A stretch of DNA of 64,000 bases from Plantibacter auratus (GCF_050587365.1 NZ_JBOBFV010000001.1:930001-994000), one strand, 5' to 3'; positions 25,450-34,964 are shown, numbered from the stretch's first letter. Notes: generated from the sequence alone by a model not told the origin. Translations and numbers: made by a program.

Positions 25450-26874
25450 CTAGGCCAGCTCGTTCCCTTCGAGCATCTCGGTCACGAGAGCCGCGATGGC
25501 CGAGCGCTCCGAGCGCGTCAGCGTGACGTGCGCGAACAGCGGGTGCCCCTTGAGCGTCTCGATCACCGAGGCGACGCCGTCGTGTCGGCCGACGCGCAGG
25601 TTGTCGCGCTGGGCGACGTCGTGCGTGAGGACGACCCGCGAGTTCTGCCCGATCCGGCTGAGGACCGTGAGGAGGACGTTGCGCTCGAGCGACTGCGCCT
25701 CATCGACGATCACGAAGGCGTCGTGGAGCGACCGGCCGCGGATGTGCGTCAGCGGGAGCACCTCGAGGATGCCCCGTTCAACCACCTCGTCGAGCACGTT
25801 CTGCGAGACGACCGCGCCGAGCGTGTCGAAGATCGCCTGTCCCCAGGGGTTCATCTTCTCGCCCTGGTCGCCGGGCAGGTACCCGAGCTCCTGGCCGCCG
25901 ACCGCGTACAGCGGGCGGAACACCATGATCTTCTTGTGCGCCTGTCGCTCGAGGACGGCCTCCAGACCCGCGCAGAGGGCGAGCGCGGACTTCCCCGTCC
26001 CTGCTCGACCTCCCAGCGAGAGGATCCCGATCTCGGGGTCGAGCAGGAGGTCGATCGCGAGCCGCTGCTCGGCCGAGCGTCCGTGCAGACCGAACACGTC
26101 GCGGTCGCCGCGGACGAGCTTGTAGCTGCGCTTGCCCGTGACCCGCCCGAGTGCGGATCCCCGGTCCGAGTGGATCACGAGGCCCGTGTTGATCGGCAGG
26201 TCCTCGATGATCGGCGTCATCCCCTCCTCGCGCTCCCACAGCGTGCTCATGTCCTCGGAGCCGAGGGTGATCTCGGACATGCCCGTCCAGCCGGAGTCGA
26301 CCGCGAGTTCCGCCCGGTACTCCTCCGCCTGCAGACCGATGGAGGCCGCCTTGACGCGCAGCGGCAGGTCCTTGGACACGACCGTGACCGTCAGGCCGTC
26401 GTTCGCCAGGTTCAGCGCGACCGCGAGGATGCGCGAGTCGTTGTCGCCGAGCTGGAGACCGGACGGCAGCGAGGCCATGCTCGAGTGGTTGAGTTCGACC
26501 CGCAGGGATCCGCCGTCACCGACGGGGATCGGGAAGTCGAGGCGTTCGTGCTCGATGCGGAGCTCGTCGAGGATGCGGAGTGCCTGACGTGCGAAGTAGC
26601 CGATCTCGGGGTCGTTGCGCTTGCCCTCGAGCTCGCTGATGACGACGACCGGGATGACGACGGCGTGCTCGGCGAACCGGAAGAGCGCCTTGGGATCCGA
26701 CAGCAGCACGGAGGTGTCGAGCACGTAGGTGATCTCGGCCTGCGCCTGATCTCCCCCGCTCGCCGTGTGGTCGGCGGGTCGCCGGCTCGGTCTCGTCGAC
26801 GCGTCCCGCGTCTCGGTCCCGGCTGACGTGTTCTGGATTTCTCGCGAGGCCACAACCACTCCCACCCCGAGCAT
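25450..26874 (-). CDS. PhoH2-type protein: PIN RNase domain plus PhoH ATPase
   Basis: A 474-residue protein. The N-terminal PIN domain (about 48-180, TYVLDTSVLLSDP, VISELEGKRND) is fused to a PhoH-like helicase/ATPase domain (about 265-470) with Walker A GGRAGTGKSAL and Walker B FVIVDEAQSLE. Mycobacterial PhoH2 with this layout unwinds and cleaves RNA. The ATG at 26874 gives the longest form; a GTG seven codons later (26853) has a better-placed purine-rich site and is a real alternative. Confidence 0.9.
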   Translation of the reverse strand: MLGVGVVVASREIQNTSAGTETRDASTRPSRRPADHTASGGDQAQAEITYVLDTSVLLSDPKALFRFAEHAVVIPVVVISELEGKRNDPEIGYFARQALRILDELRIEHERLDFPIPVGDGGSLRVELNHSSMASLPSGLQLGDNDSRILAVALNLANDGLTVTVVSKDLPLRVKAASIGLQAEEYRAELAVDSGWTGMSEITLGSEDMSTLWEREEGMTPIIEDLPINTGLVIHSDRGSALGRVTGKRSYKLVRGDRDVFGLHGRSAEQRLAIDLLLDPEIGILSLGGRAGTGKSALALCAGLEAVLERQAHKKIMVFRPLYAVGGQELGYLPGDQGEKMNPWGQAIFDTLGAVVSQNVLDEVVERGILEVLPLTHIRGRSLHDAFVIVDEAQSLERNVLLTVLSRIGQNSRVVLTHDVAQRDNLRVGRHDGVASVIETLKGHPLFAHVTLTRSERSAIAALVTEMLEGNELA

Positions 26875-27077
26875 CTGATGCTCGGATCACTGTGCGAAAC
26901 GGCCGCCTGCAGGGTTTCGAGCCGAACTTGTGTGGCCGTCTCGACCGGGCTCCATGCCCGATGAGATGAACGTACGTCCGGCCGCCGACATCGACGCGAC
27001 GACACGCCCCGTGTCCTGTTACGGGGAGGTGAACAGATGGGGGCCGTCTCCTGGCCCGCCGGTGGTCGGACTGCGGC
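26875..27077. other. Intergenic region between the aminotransferase and phoH genes
   Basis: About 200 bases. Nothing beyond a likely phoH promoter was seen. Confidence 0.4.
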
Positions 27078-28244
27078 TCAGTAGCTCGCGGCCGTCGCGA
27101 ACGAGAGCAGCGCACCGCGCAGCTGGTCCAGCGTCTGCCGGCTGGTACCGGCGTGCACGCTGAGCCGCACGGCCCCGGCGCGGATCGTCGCGGTGACGCC
27201 GTGGTTCTCGAGCGAGGTCCACAGCGTGTCGAGGACGGACTCCTCCGGCTCCAGGACGACGATGCCCGCGCGTTCGTGCTCGTCTCGCGAGGAGACCACC
27301 GCGACGCCGAACTCGTCCGCGAGCTCGATCACCTCGGCCGTGAGCTCGGCGATCGCGGCGTGGACCGTCGCGGTCCCGACGGCGACCGTGTCCTCCAGCG
27401 ACGCGGCGAACCGCGCCGCCGCGAGCGGGTCGGGCCTGGTGATCGAGTACGCGCGCGCCGATCGGCTCGGTACCGGGGTCGCGCTGAACGGCCAGGGCTC
27501 GTCGGTGCCGGTCACGCCGGAGAAGACCGGCTCGAGTCGCTCGACGGCGCGGTCGCTCAGGGCGAGGAATCCGGTGCCCCAGCCCGCCCGCATCCACTTC
27601 TGCCCGCCCGAGGCGACCACGTCGGCGACGGCGTATGGGGCGTCGACCACACCGAAGCCCTGGATGGCGTCGACGATCAGGAGGCGGTCGCCGATCACCT
27701 CGCGGACGGCCTCGAGGTCGCAGACGTAGCCGGTGCGGTAGTCGACGAGGCTCACGGCCACGGCGGTGACGGCGTCGTCGAGCTGCTCGCGCACGCTCTC
27801 GGCCGTCACGTGCCCGCGTCGCGTCTCGAGCCATCTCGGCGTGAGCAGGTGCCGGTGCTCGGCGGCCCGCTCCGCGGCGAGCGGCAGCGTGGGGTATTCC
27901 AGGCGGGAGAGCAGGACCGTTCCGCTCAGGCCGAACATCGCGTGCATGAGGCCCTGCGAGGTGTTGGGCTGGGCGACGACCTGGTCGGCTCGGAACCCGG
28001 TGAGTGTCCCGACGGCGGTCCGCATCCGTTCGTCCTGCACGTCGACCGCGCCGAGCGTGCCGGGGGTCGCACTCGCGAGCACGTCGTTCCAGCGGCTGCC
28101 CTCGAGGACGACGGACGCCGCCAACGGACCGACACTGCCGTAGTTGAGATAGCCGTCGACCTCACCGAATCCCGCTTGGAAGGTCTCCAACCGGGACGCC
28201 GTCTCCGGCTCGTCCGGCTCCGAGGCCGGAGTCGAACGGCTCAT
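27078..28244 (-). CDS. Class V aminotransferase / selenocysteine-lyase-like PLP enzyme
   Basis: A 388-residue fold-type I PLP enzyme. The PLP lysine is K216 in SGGQKWMRAGWG, and D192 (IVDAIQGFG) contacts the ring nitrogen. The loop typical of cysteine desulfurases, with its reactive Cys, is absent, so a desulfurase role is unlikely. The substrate is unknown. The start overlaps the uppS stop (ATGA at 28244-28241), so it is coupled to isoprenoid synthesis at least in transcription. Confidence 0.85.
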   Translation of the reverse strand: MSRSTPASEPDEPETASRLETFQAGFGEVDGYLNYGSVGPLAASVVLEGSRWNDVLASATPGTLGAVDVQDERMRTAVGTLTGFRADQVVAQPNTSQGLMHAMFGLSGTVLLSRLEYPTLPLAAERAAEHRHLLTPRWLETRRGHVTAESVREQLDDAVTAVAVSLVDYRTGYVCDLEAVREVIGDRLLIVDAIQGFGVVDAPYAVADVVASGGQKWMRAGWGTGFLALSDRAVERLEPVFSGVTGTDEPWPFSATPVPSRSARAYSITRPDPLAAARFAASLEDTVAVGTATVHAAIAELTAEVIELADEFGVAVVSSRDEHERAGIVVLEPEESVLDTLWTSLENHGVTATIRAGAVRLSVHAGTSRQTLDQLRGALLSFATAASY

Positions 28245-29026
28245 CCGCCGAACCGCCGCTGCCGTCTCGAGAAGTCGCGGAGGGCGCGGAGGAAGTCGAC
28301 CTCGCGGAGGTCGGGTCCGAGCGCCTCGACGAAGTAGAACTCGCTGTGGGCGCTCTGCCAGAGCATGAAGTCGCTCATCCGCTGTTCGCCGCTGGTGCGG
28401 ATGACGAGGTCGGGGTCGGGCTGGCCTCCCGTGTAGAGGTGCTCACCGATGAGGTCGGGGGTGAGCAGCGCTGCGAGGTCTTCCAGGCTCCGACCCTCGA
28501 GGTGGTGCTTGGCGACGATGGCGCGCATCGCGTCCACGATCTCGGTCCTGCCGCCGTAGCCGACCGCGAGGTTGATGTGCATGCCGGCACGGTCGGCCGT
28601 GCGCTCCTCCGCGCTCGTCAACGCCGTGCGCAACGACTCCGGGAGACCATCGCTCGAACCGACGTGCTTGACGCGCCAGTCACGGTAGTGCGACAGCCCC
28701 TCGGCGAGGTCGGCGATGATGTCGACGAGGTCGTCCAGCTCGTCCGGTGCGCGGTTCACCAGGTTGTCGCTCGACAGCAGGTACAGGGTGACGACGCCGA
28801 TGCCGAGGTCGTCGCACCAGGTCAGGAACTCGCGCATCTTCGCCGCACCGGCCCGGTGGCCGTGCGCCGCTGTGTCGTACCCGAGCTGCTTGGCCCACCG
28901 CCGGTTGCCGTCGATGATCATCGCGACATGGTGCGGCAGCGTCTGCGGAGTGAGCGCCTTCCGGAGGCGCCGTGCGTAGACGCCGTACAGGAAGCCGTCC
29001 ACCGGTGCGGAATGCCTCGTCATCAC
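28241..29026 (-). CDS. uppS: Isoprenyl transferase (cis-prenyltransferase)
   Basis: A 261-residue cis-prenyltransferase that extends allylic diphosphates with IPP, giving the undecaprenyl (or a shorter Z-prenyl) carrier. Motifs: MIIDGNRRWAK with the catalytic Asp, GHRAGAAKMREFLTWC, LYLLSSDNLVNR, and the C-terminal DLVIRTSGEQRMSDFMLWQSAHSE region. Actinobacteria often have two paralogues, so chain length is not decided. Start at 29026, with TAGCGT nine bases upstream on the coding strand. Confidence 0.93.
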   Translation of the reverse strand: MMTRHSAPVDGFLYGVYARRLRKALTPQTLPHHVAMIIDGNRRWAKQLGYDTAAHGHRAGAAKMREFLTWCDDLGIGVVTLYLLSSDNLVNRAPDELDDLVDIIADLAEGLSHYRDWRVKHVGSSDGLPESLRTALTSAEERTADRAGMHINLAVGYGGRTEIVDAMRAIVAKHHLEGRSLEDLAALLTPDLIGEHLYTGGQPDPDLVIRTSGEQRMSDFMLWQSAHSEFYFVEALGPDLREVDFLRALRDFSRRQRRFGG

Positions 29027-29084
29027 CCTGCAACGCTAGTGCAGTTTCCTGCATCGCTCCCAGTACGCGTTCCGTGCCACGCCG

Positions 29085-29090
29085 TATCCT
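29085..29090 (+). promoter_or_regulatory. -10-like TATCCT, probable leaderless start
   Basis: Six bases before the ATG at 29097. Confidence 0.5.
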
Positions 29091-29096
29091 GGACCC

Positions 29097-29813
29097 ATGA
29101 CGAGTGGAGACCCCGAGCTGCCGAAGCTGCCGTTGCTCGAGGTCGCCGCCGACGATGCCACCGCACCGGAGGAGGTCAAACCGACCTGGCGCGGATGGCT
29201 GCACGCCGGGATCTTCCCCATCTCGATCGTCGCCGGGATCGTCCTCGTCGTGCTCGCACAGGGTGCGGCCGCGAAGTGGAGTTCGACGGTGTTCGTGCTC
29301 ACCTCGATGCTGCTCTTCGGGAACTCGGCGCTGTACCACCGGTTCTCCTGGCGCCCCTCGGTCAAGCTGCTCCTCAAGCGGATCGACCACGCCAACATCT
29401 TCCTGTTGATCGCCGGCACCTACACGCCGCTCGCCGTGCTCGCGCTACCACCGGCGCAGGGCAACCTCCTGCTCGTGCTCGTCTGGGGCGGTGCGCTCCT
29501 CGGCATCGGTTTCCGCGTGTTCTGGATCAACGCCCCGCGGTGGCTCTACGTCCCGCTCTACCTGGCACTCGGGTGGGGTGCGGTCGCGTACCTCGGCGAC
29601 ATCGCCCGTGGCAACTTCGCCACGATGGTGCTCGTCGCCGCCGGTGGCCTGTTCTACACGGTCGGCGCGGTCATGTACGCGATGAAGCGACCGAACCCCT
29701 GGCCGGGGCGGTTCGGGTTCCACGAGCTCTTCCACCTGTGCACGGTGCTCGCGTTCCTCTGCCACTGGACCGGGATCCTGCTGATCGCGATCGACCCGGT
29801 CTACAACCGCTGA
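29097..29813 (+). CDS. Hemolysin III / TrhA-family (PAQR-like) membrane protein
   Basis: A 238-residue, seven-helix membrane protein. Family landmarks are FGNSALYHRFSW, KRIDHANIFLLIAGTYTP, and FGFHELFHLCTVLAFLCHW, which carry the conserved His/Asp/Ser residues of the PAQR metal site. Characterised members influence membrane lipid energetics; the haemolysin label is historical. It is divergent from uppS. Confidence 0.9.
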   Translation: MTSGDPELPKLPLLEVAADDATAPEEVKPTWRGWLHAGIFPISIVAGIVLVVLAQGAAAKWSSTVFVLTSMLLFGNSALYHRFSWRPSVKLLLKRIDHANIFLLIAGTYTPLAVLALPPAQGNLLLVLVWGGALLGIGFRVFWINAPRWLYVPLYLALGWGAVAYLGDIARGNFATMVLVAAGGLFYTVGAVMYAMKRPNPWPGRFGFHELFHLCTVLAFLCHWTGILLIAIDPVYNR

Positions 29814-29856
29814 CGACCGGCGGCCCGGCGCGCGGCGAGGCGTCGCGGTGGTGGTG

Positions 29857-30180
29857 TCAGCGGGCCGACTGGTCCGACGGCGGGCGAGGGTCGTCCTCGA
29901 CGCCTGCGGGGGCCGCCTCACCGGTGTCGCTCCCCGCGCGGTCCGCGGCTGCCCGCTCGGCGACCTCGGCCTGGAGCCGCTCGTCGATCTCCGCGCGGTA
30001 GTTGACCCGGCGCACGCGACGCACCATGTCGATGACGAGGAACACGACGACGCCGGCGATGGCGAAGGTGATCACGAAGCCCCACGGTCCCGGCGTCACC
30101 TGGTTCTCGTCGAACGCCGGCGAGGGCGACGGCGACGGCGTGACCGCCAACAGGACCTCGGTGAACAGGTGGTGCATCAT
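29857..30180 (-). CDS. Small single-pass membrane protein downstream of mca
   Basis: A 107-residue protein with a Ser/Pro-rich segment (TPSPSPSPAFDENQVTPGP), one membrane helix (about 33-52), an amphipathic basic stretch (RRVRRVNYRAEIDERL) and an acidic tail. The ATG at 30180 overlaps the mca stop (ATGA). Many actinobacteria keep a similar small membrane protein after mca. Function unknown. Confidence 0.75.
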   Translation of the reverse strand: MMHHLFTEVLLAVTPSPSPSPAFDENQVTPGPWGFVITFAIAGVVVFLVIDMVRRVRRVNYRAEIDERLQAEVAERAAADRAGSDTGEAAPAGVEDDPRPPSDQSAR

Positions 30181-31052
30181 GCGGTTCCTTCGCTGGTGTC
30201 GATGCCGTCGAACAGCTCCGACTCTGGGGTGGTCGACGCGACGTGCGACGTGACCAGTTGGTAGTCCTCGAACGGCCATGCGGCACGGAGGACGTCGTTG
30301 GGCCAGAAGAAGAACGGTGAGTCTGGCGGCACCTGGCTGCCGTGCGCCCGGAGCGCGGCGTCGCGCGCCTCGAAGAAGTCGCCGACGCGCACGTGCGTCG
30401 TCGCGAGATCGGGCCGGCCGGCCATCCACTCGCGCATCTCGGCCAGTCGCTCGACCGCCGGGTCGTCGGGGTGGTGCTCCAACAGGTAGGCGTACACGGC
30501 CTCGAGCCGGGCGGGGCTGAACGAGCGGTCGTAGTACAGCTTGTCGACCCGCCAGGGCTCGCCCGCTTCGGGATAGCGCGTGGGATCTGCCGCCGCTTCG
30601 AACGCCGCGACGCTCACCTCGTGGCACCGGATGTGGTCGGGGTGCGGGTAGCCCCCGTTCTCGTCGTAGGTGATGATGACCTGCGGCCGGAAGGAGCGGA
30701 CGATGCGCACGAGCACACCGGTCGAGACCTCGAGGGGGATGTCGGCGAAGCTCGCGGGTGGGACCGTGCCGTCGTCGCTGGCCATCCCGCTGTCCTGATA
30801 GCCGAGCCACCGGTGCTCGATGTCGAGGATCTCCTGCGCCGCGGCCATCTCGAGGCGACGGTAGCCGGGGAGGTCGCGCTCGATCATCGCGACGTCGGCG
30901 AGTCCGGGGTTCTGGAGGTCGCCGCGTTCACCACCGGTGCAGCTGACGACCATGACCTCGGCGCCGAGGCTCCGGTAGTGCGCGAGGGTCGCCGCACCCT
31001 TGCTCGACTCGTCGTCGGGGTGCGCGTGCACGGCGAGCAGTCTCATGGTCAT
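30177..31052 (-). CDS. mca: Mycothiol S-conjugate amidase
   Basis: A 291-residue zinc amidase that cleaves mycothiol-toxin conjugates to mercapturic acids for export. It shows HAHPDDESSKGAA near the N-terminus, SCTGGERGDLQNPGL and GGYPHPDHIRCHEV, with the His/Asp zinc ligands of the GlcNAc-PI deacetylase (PIG-L) fold. Related MshB makes mycothiol, but the GGERGDLQNP segment and length favour Mca. The open frame starts at 31181, but the ATG at 31052, behind GGAG, begins the conserved fold. Confidence 0.93.
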   Translation of the reverse strand: MTMRLLAVHAHPDDESSKGAATLAHYRSLGAEVMVVSCTGGERGDLQNPGLADVAMIERDLPGYRRLEMAAAQEILDIEHRWLGYQDSGMASDDGTVPPASFADIPLEVSTGVLVRIVRSFRPQVIITYDENGGYPHPDHIRCHEVSVAAFEAAADPTRYPEAGEPWRVDKLYYDRSFSPARLEAVYAYLLEHHPDDPAVERLAEMREWMAGRPDLATTHVRVGDFFEARDAALRAHGSQVPPDSPFFFWPNDVLRAAWPFEDYQLVTSHVASTTPESELFDGIDTSEGTA

Positions 31053-31220
31053 GGTGCTCCGCCTTCCGGCTGGTCTGCGCGAGGGGACCGCTTCGCGACT
31101 CGTGACGTGACGACGCGGTCGGGACTCCGCATCCAGGAAGAGGCAATACGCTTGAGGTGTCGACCTCGAGGCGTCTCGCACTCCTGGTCCAGCTTAACCG
31201 TTCGAACCGGAGCCCGTGAC

Positions 31221-31655
31221 GTGACCTCTCCCCTGCAGGATGCCGGCCCTCAGGACGCCATCGCGGCGCGATACGGACGCACCCCTGGCAACCGTGCCCG
31301 CGACCGCCGCCTGATCTGGCTGGCCGCCGCCGCGTTCGCCGTCGTCTTCATCGCGTGGGTCGTGTGGGCCGGTCTCGACGGCAGTCGGCCGAGCATCGAG
31401 TCGCGCAACACGGCGCACGAGATCGTCGACGACACGATGGTCAGCGTGTCCTTCGAGGTCACCGGTCCGCAGGACACCCCCATGGCCTGCTCGGTCCAGG
31501 CGCTCAACGAGCAGTTCGCGGTCGTCGGATGGAAGGTCGTCGAGCTGCCGCCGTCCGAGCAGCGCACCCGCACCTTCACGGAGAGCGTCCGCACCACGGA
31601 GCTCAGCAACACCGGCGTCGTCGACACCTGTTGGGTGGTCGAGCGCCGCTCCTGA
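31221..31655 (+). CDS. DUF4307 membrane protein
   Basis: A 144-residue protein with a cytoplasmic N-terminus (AARYGRTPGNRARDR, typical of DUF4307), one membrane helix (about 30-50) and an extracytoplasmic beta-rich domain with two cysteines (MACSVQ, DTCWVV). It lies between mca and greA, a conserved actinobacterial order. The GTG at 31221 is chosen because the upstream open frame is antisense to mca. Function unknown. Confidence 0.88.
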   Translation: MTSPLQDAGPQDAIAARYGRTPGNRARDRRLIWLAAAAFAVVFIAWVVWAGLDGSRPSIESRNTAHEIVDDTMVSVSFEVTGPQDTPMACSVQALNEQFAVVGWKVVELPPSEQRTRTFTESVRTTELSNTGVVDTCWVVERRS

Positions 31656-31725
31656 CCCGCGACGGCGTCGGCGCGTGCACCGCACTCGCGCGCCGATCGT
31701 GCGATACTCGAAGGCAGTACTTCAT

Positions 31726-31750
31726 ACGCCCCGGCATTCCGCCGGGGCGT
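31726..31750 (+). terminator. Hairpin between DUF4307 and greA
   Basis: 10-bp perfect stem ACGCCCCGGC (31726-31735)/GCCGGGGCGT (31741-31750), 5-nt loop. It terminates the DUF4307 gene or lies in the greA leader. Confidence 0.7.
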
Positions 31751-31811
31751 CTGGCATATGACGGGCGTTTCGGCCGTCGTGTGCGGACCCACCATGCAAA
31801 GGAGTTCCATC

Positions 31812-32303
31812 GTGTCCGAGCAGATCCAGGAGACGTTCCTCACCCAGCAGGCCTTCGACCGGCTGCAGGCGGAACTCGAGCACCTCAGCACGACGGGCCG
31901 CGAGGAGATCGCCAAGCGCATCGAAGCGGCTCGCGAAGAGGGCGACCTCAAGGAGAACGGCGGCTACCATGCCGCGAAGGACGAGCAGGGCAAGCAGGAG
32001 GCCCGCATCCGGACGCTCACGCAGATGCTGCGCGACGCCAAGGTGAGCGAGGCACCGCAGTCCAGTGGTGTCGTGGAGTCCGGCACCGTCATCACGGCCG
32101 TCGTCGCGGGCGGCGAGGAGCGGTTCCTCCTCGGCAGCCGCGAGATCGCCGGCAACACCGACCTCGACGTCTACAGCGAGGGCAGCCCGCTCGGCGCCGC
32201 CATCCTCGGTCTGAAGATCGGCGAGAAGACCACCTACGAGGCGCCGAACGGCAAGGAGATCACCGTGTCGATCAGCGCGGTGGAGACCTACACCGGTTCC
32301 TGA
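31812..32303 (+). CDS. greA: Transcription elongation factor GreA
   Basis: A 163-residue factor that enters the RNA polymerase secondary channel and stimulates cleavage of backtracked RNA. N-terminal coiled coil with the acidic tip AAREEGDLKENGGYHAAKDEQG (key D and E present), C-terminal FKBP-like domain with SPLGAAILGLKIGEKTTYEAPNG. The GTG at 31812 has AAGGAG seven bases before it. A strong terminator follows. Confidence 0.96.
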   Translation: MSEQIQETFLTQQAFDRLQAELEHLSTTGREEIAKRIEAAREEGDLKENGGYHAAKDEQGKQEARIRTLTQMLRDAKVSEAPQSSGVVESGTVITAVVAGGEERFLLGSREIAGNTDLDVYSEGSPLGAAILGLKIGEKTTYEAPNGKEITVSISAVETYTGS

Positions 32304-32336
32304 TCCGGTACGTCGCGCCTTCGCGACCGACCAGAC

Positions 32337-32373
32337 GCAGCAGGGCCCCGCCGATACGGCGGGGCCCTGCTGC
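32337..32373. terminator. Bidirectional terminator between greA and ilvA
   Basis: 16-bp perfect stem, GCAGCAGGGCCCCGCC at 32337-32352 with 32358-32373, 5-nt loop GATAC. It serves both convergent genes. Confidence 0.9.
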
Positions 32374-32388
32374 GTTCCGTCGGTCGGA

Positions 32389-33645
32389 TCAGTCGTCGAC
32401 GATCTGCGGGTCGTACCCCGCCTCGCGGAGTGTCTGCACGACGAGGTCGCGGTGGTCGGGCCCGCGCGTCTCGATGCTGAGCTCGAGTTCGACGTCGCTG
32501 ATCTGCAAGCCGTGGCCGTGTCGGGTGTGCAGCACCTCGATGACGTTCGCGTTGGCCTGCGCGACGAGCTCCGCCGTCCGTGCGAGCTGCCCGGGTCGGT
32601 CGGGCAGCGGGATGCGCAGCGTCAGGTAGCGGTCCGACGCCGCGAGGCCGTGACTGACGACCCGCTGGAGCAGGAGCGGGTCGATGTTGCCGCCGGAGAG
32701 GATGGTGACCGTCGTGCCGGTCGGTTCGATCTTCCCGGCCAGGATCGCCGCGACACCGGCGGCTCCGGCAGGTTCGACGACGAGCTTGGCGCGCTCGAGG
32801 AGGACGACGATCGCCCGGGCGAGGTCGTCTTCGCTGACGGTGACGACTTCGTCGACGAGGGCGCTGATCATCTCGAAGTTGAGCTCACCGGGGCGGGCAA
32901 CGGCGATGCCGTCGGCGATGGTCGGCTGCACGGTGATGGTCGTCGGGGTTCCGGCTTCCAGCGACGCCGGGTACGCGGCCGCGTTCGCCGCCTGGACGCC
33001 GATCACGCGGATGGTGCGTCCTTCGAGAGCCGCGCGCTGCTTCACGACACCCGCGACACCCGAGATGAGCCCGCCGCCGCCGATCGGCACGATGACCGTC
33101 TCGACGTCGGGGACCTCCTCGAGGATCTCGAGCCCGAGCGTGCCCTGCCCGGTGATGACGTCCGGGTGGTCGAACGGCGGGATGAGGATGGCACCGGTCT
33201 CCGCGGCGAACTCGGCGGCGGCGATCAGCGGTTCCGCCACCGTGTGGCCGCGCAGGATGACGTGCGCACCGTAGTCGCGCGTGGCGGCGAGCTTCGGGAG
33301 CGGGACGCCGACCGGCATGAAGATGGTCGCGGTGATGCCGAGCTCACGGGCGGCGAAGGCGACACCCTGCGCGTGGTTGCCCGCTGAGGCCGCGACGACG
33401 CCGCGCGCCCGCTCCTCGGGGGTCAGGCTGGACATGCGGTTGTACGCGCCGCGGATCTTGTAGGAGCCGGTGCGCTGGAGGTTCTCGCACTTGAGGTGCA
33501 CGGGCACGCCGAGGACGTCGGCGAGGTAGCGGGAGCTCTCCATCGGCGTGCGCTGGACGGTGCCGACGAGGGTGTCCCTGGCCCGCTCGAACGCGGCGAG
33601 CGACGGGCCGGGGAACACGGGTGTGGTGGTCGTTGAATCGGTCAT
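32389..33645 (-). CDS. ilvA: Threonine ammonia-lyase with ACT-like domain
   Basis: A 418-residue PLP enzyme converting threonine to 2-oxobutanoate and ammonia. The PLP lysine is K63 (TGSYKIRGAYN), the phosphate loop is PIGGGGLISGVAGV, and a C-terminal ACT-like domain (about 335-418, LRIPLPDRPGQLARTAELV) should sense an amino acid. A single ACT-like domain and this length fit the shorter TdcB/IlvA group. The ATG at 33645 overlaps the stop of the upstream permease gene by four bases. The open frame continues upstream antisense-like, but coding ends at the ATG. Confidence 0.93.
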   Translation of the reverse strand: MTDSTTTTPVFPGPSLAAFERARDTLVGTVQRTPMESSRYLADVLGVPVHLKCENLQRTGSYKIRGAYNRMSSLTPEERARGVVAASAGNHAQGVAFAARELGITATIFMPVGVPLPKLAATRDYGAHVILRGHTVAEPLIAAAEFAAETGAILIPPFDHPDVITGQGTLGLEILEEVPDVETVIVPIGGGGLISGVAGVVKQRAALEGRTIRVIGVQAANAAAYPASLEAGTPTTITVQPTIADGIAVARPGELNFEMISALVDEVVTVSEDDLARAIVVLLERAKLVVEPAGAAGVAAILAGKIEPTGTTVTILSGGNIDPLLLQRVVSHGLAASDRYLTLRIPLPDRPGQLARTAELVAQANANVIEVLHTRHGHGLQISDVELELSIETRGPDHRDLVVQTLREAGYDPQIVDD

Positions 33646-34964
33646 GGTGTGCGGGGTCCTGGACTTTCTGGGGACGAGGTCTCTCGGAGGTCTTCGCTGG
33701 GGTGCTGGGGCTCCTGATCGCCTGGGCGATCCTGCGGCTCGTGGGACGAGCGGAAGCCCGGACGGATTCGCCTGGGGGTCGGGACGGTCTGCCAGATGGC
33801 GCCGTCGGCACCCGGTTCCGGAGGAGCACTGCCGCCGGTCCGCCAGGTGCCGCTGGCGATGGTGTGGACCATCACGTTGATCACGGCCACCACGGGCACC
33901 GCGAACAGGGCGCCGGGGATGCCGGCGACGAGCGTGCCGCCCGCGACGGCGAGGACGACGGCGAGCGGGTGGACCTTGACGGCCGTACCCATGATGAGCG
34001 GCTGCAGGACGTGGCCCTCGAGCTGCTGGACGAGGAGCACGACGCCGAGCATGAGCAGCGCGATGACGGGACCGTTGTAGACGAGCGCGAGGAAGACGGC
34101 CACGGCGCCGGTCACCACGGCGCCGACGATCGGCACGAACGAGCCGAGGAAGACGAGCACGGCCACCGGGATCGCGAGCGGGACGCCGAGGAAGAACGCG
34201 CCGAGTCCGATACCGACCGCGTCGATCGAGGCCACGAGGATCTGCGTGCGGACGTAGTTGCCGAGCGTCCGCCAACCTGCGCGACCGGCGCTGTCGACCG
34301 CGGGGCGTGCCCGCTGCGGGAAGACGCGCACCGTCCAACGCCAGATCGTCCGACCGTCGATGAGCATGAACAGCAGACAGAAGAGCGTCAGGAAGACGCC
34401 CGTCGCGACATGGCCGAGCGTCGAACCGATCGACAGGGCGCCCGAGAGCAGGACCTGGCTGTCCTGCTGGAGCGAGTCGAACGCCTGGGCGATGAAGTCG
34501 TTGAGCTGTGTCTCGGTCACGTGCAACGGACTGGCGAGCAGGAAGGCCTTGAAGTCGCCGTAGGCGGTCATGGTGCGGGCCTGCACGGAGGCGAACTGCG
34601 AGGTGATCTGCGAGATCGCGAGGAAGATCAGCCCGCTCACCACGGAGAGCGTGCCGACCATCGCGAGCGCGATGGCGAGACCCTTCGGCCAGCGGTGACG
34701 CACCAGGACGTCGACGACGGGCTTCAGGAGCGCGGAGACGAGGACGGCGATGAGCAGCGGGATCACGATGAGCCGGAGCTGCACGACGAGGAAGACGAGC
34801 AGCGCGACGACCGCGGCCACCAGCAGGATCCGCCAGGACCATGCTGCGGCCACGCGCATGCCGCGCGGGACGCTGCTCGATCCGCTCAGGTCCGGTTCGC
34901 GCACGGGCGAGGCCGCTTCGGGAAGGAAGCGTCCCCACCAGGTCTTCGGAGTGTCGTCCGCCAT
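33642..34964 (-). CDS. AI-2E (PerM/YdiK)-family transporter
   Basis: A 440-residue protein with about eight membrane helices in the AI-2E family pattern: two to three N-terminal helices, a large soluble insert (about 120-175), then VYNGPVIALLMLGVVLLVQQLEGHVLQPLIMG in the conserved core. It has a 70-residue polar, Pro/Ser-rich tail. Members export or take up diverse small molecules; calling it an AI-2 exporter would be over-reading. It is coupled to ilvA (four-base overlap) and divergent from the YcaQ-like gene. Confidence 0.88.
   Translation of the reverse strand: MADDTPKTWWGRFLPEAASPVREPDLSGSSSVPRGMRVAAAWSWRILLVAAVVALLVFLVVQLRLIVIPLLIAVLVSALLKPVVDVLVRHRWPKGLAIALAMVGTLSVVSGLIFLAISQITSQFASVQARTMTAYGDFKAFLLASPLHVTETQLNDFIAQAFDSLQQDSQVLLSGALSIGSTLGHVATGVFLTLFCLLFMLIDGRTIWRWTVRVFPQRARPAVDSAGRAGWRTLGNYVRTQILVASIDAVGIGLGAFFLGVPLAIPVAVLVFLGSFVPIVGAVVTGAVAVFLALVYNGPVIALLMLGVVLLVQQLEGHVLQPLIMGTAVKVHPLAVVLAVAGGTLVAGIPGALFAVPVVAVINVMVHTIASGTWRTGGSAPPEPGADGAIWQTVPTPRRIRPGFRSSHEPQDRPGDQEPQHPSEDLRETSSPESPGPRTP

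Noticed and set aside
30342..31220. Long upstream extension of the DUF4307 frame
   Set aside because: Antisense to mca, which has a full set of zinc-site motifs. The DUF4307 product starts at the GTG at 31221.
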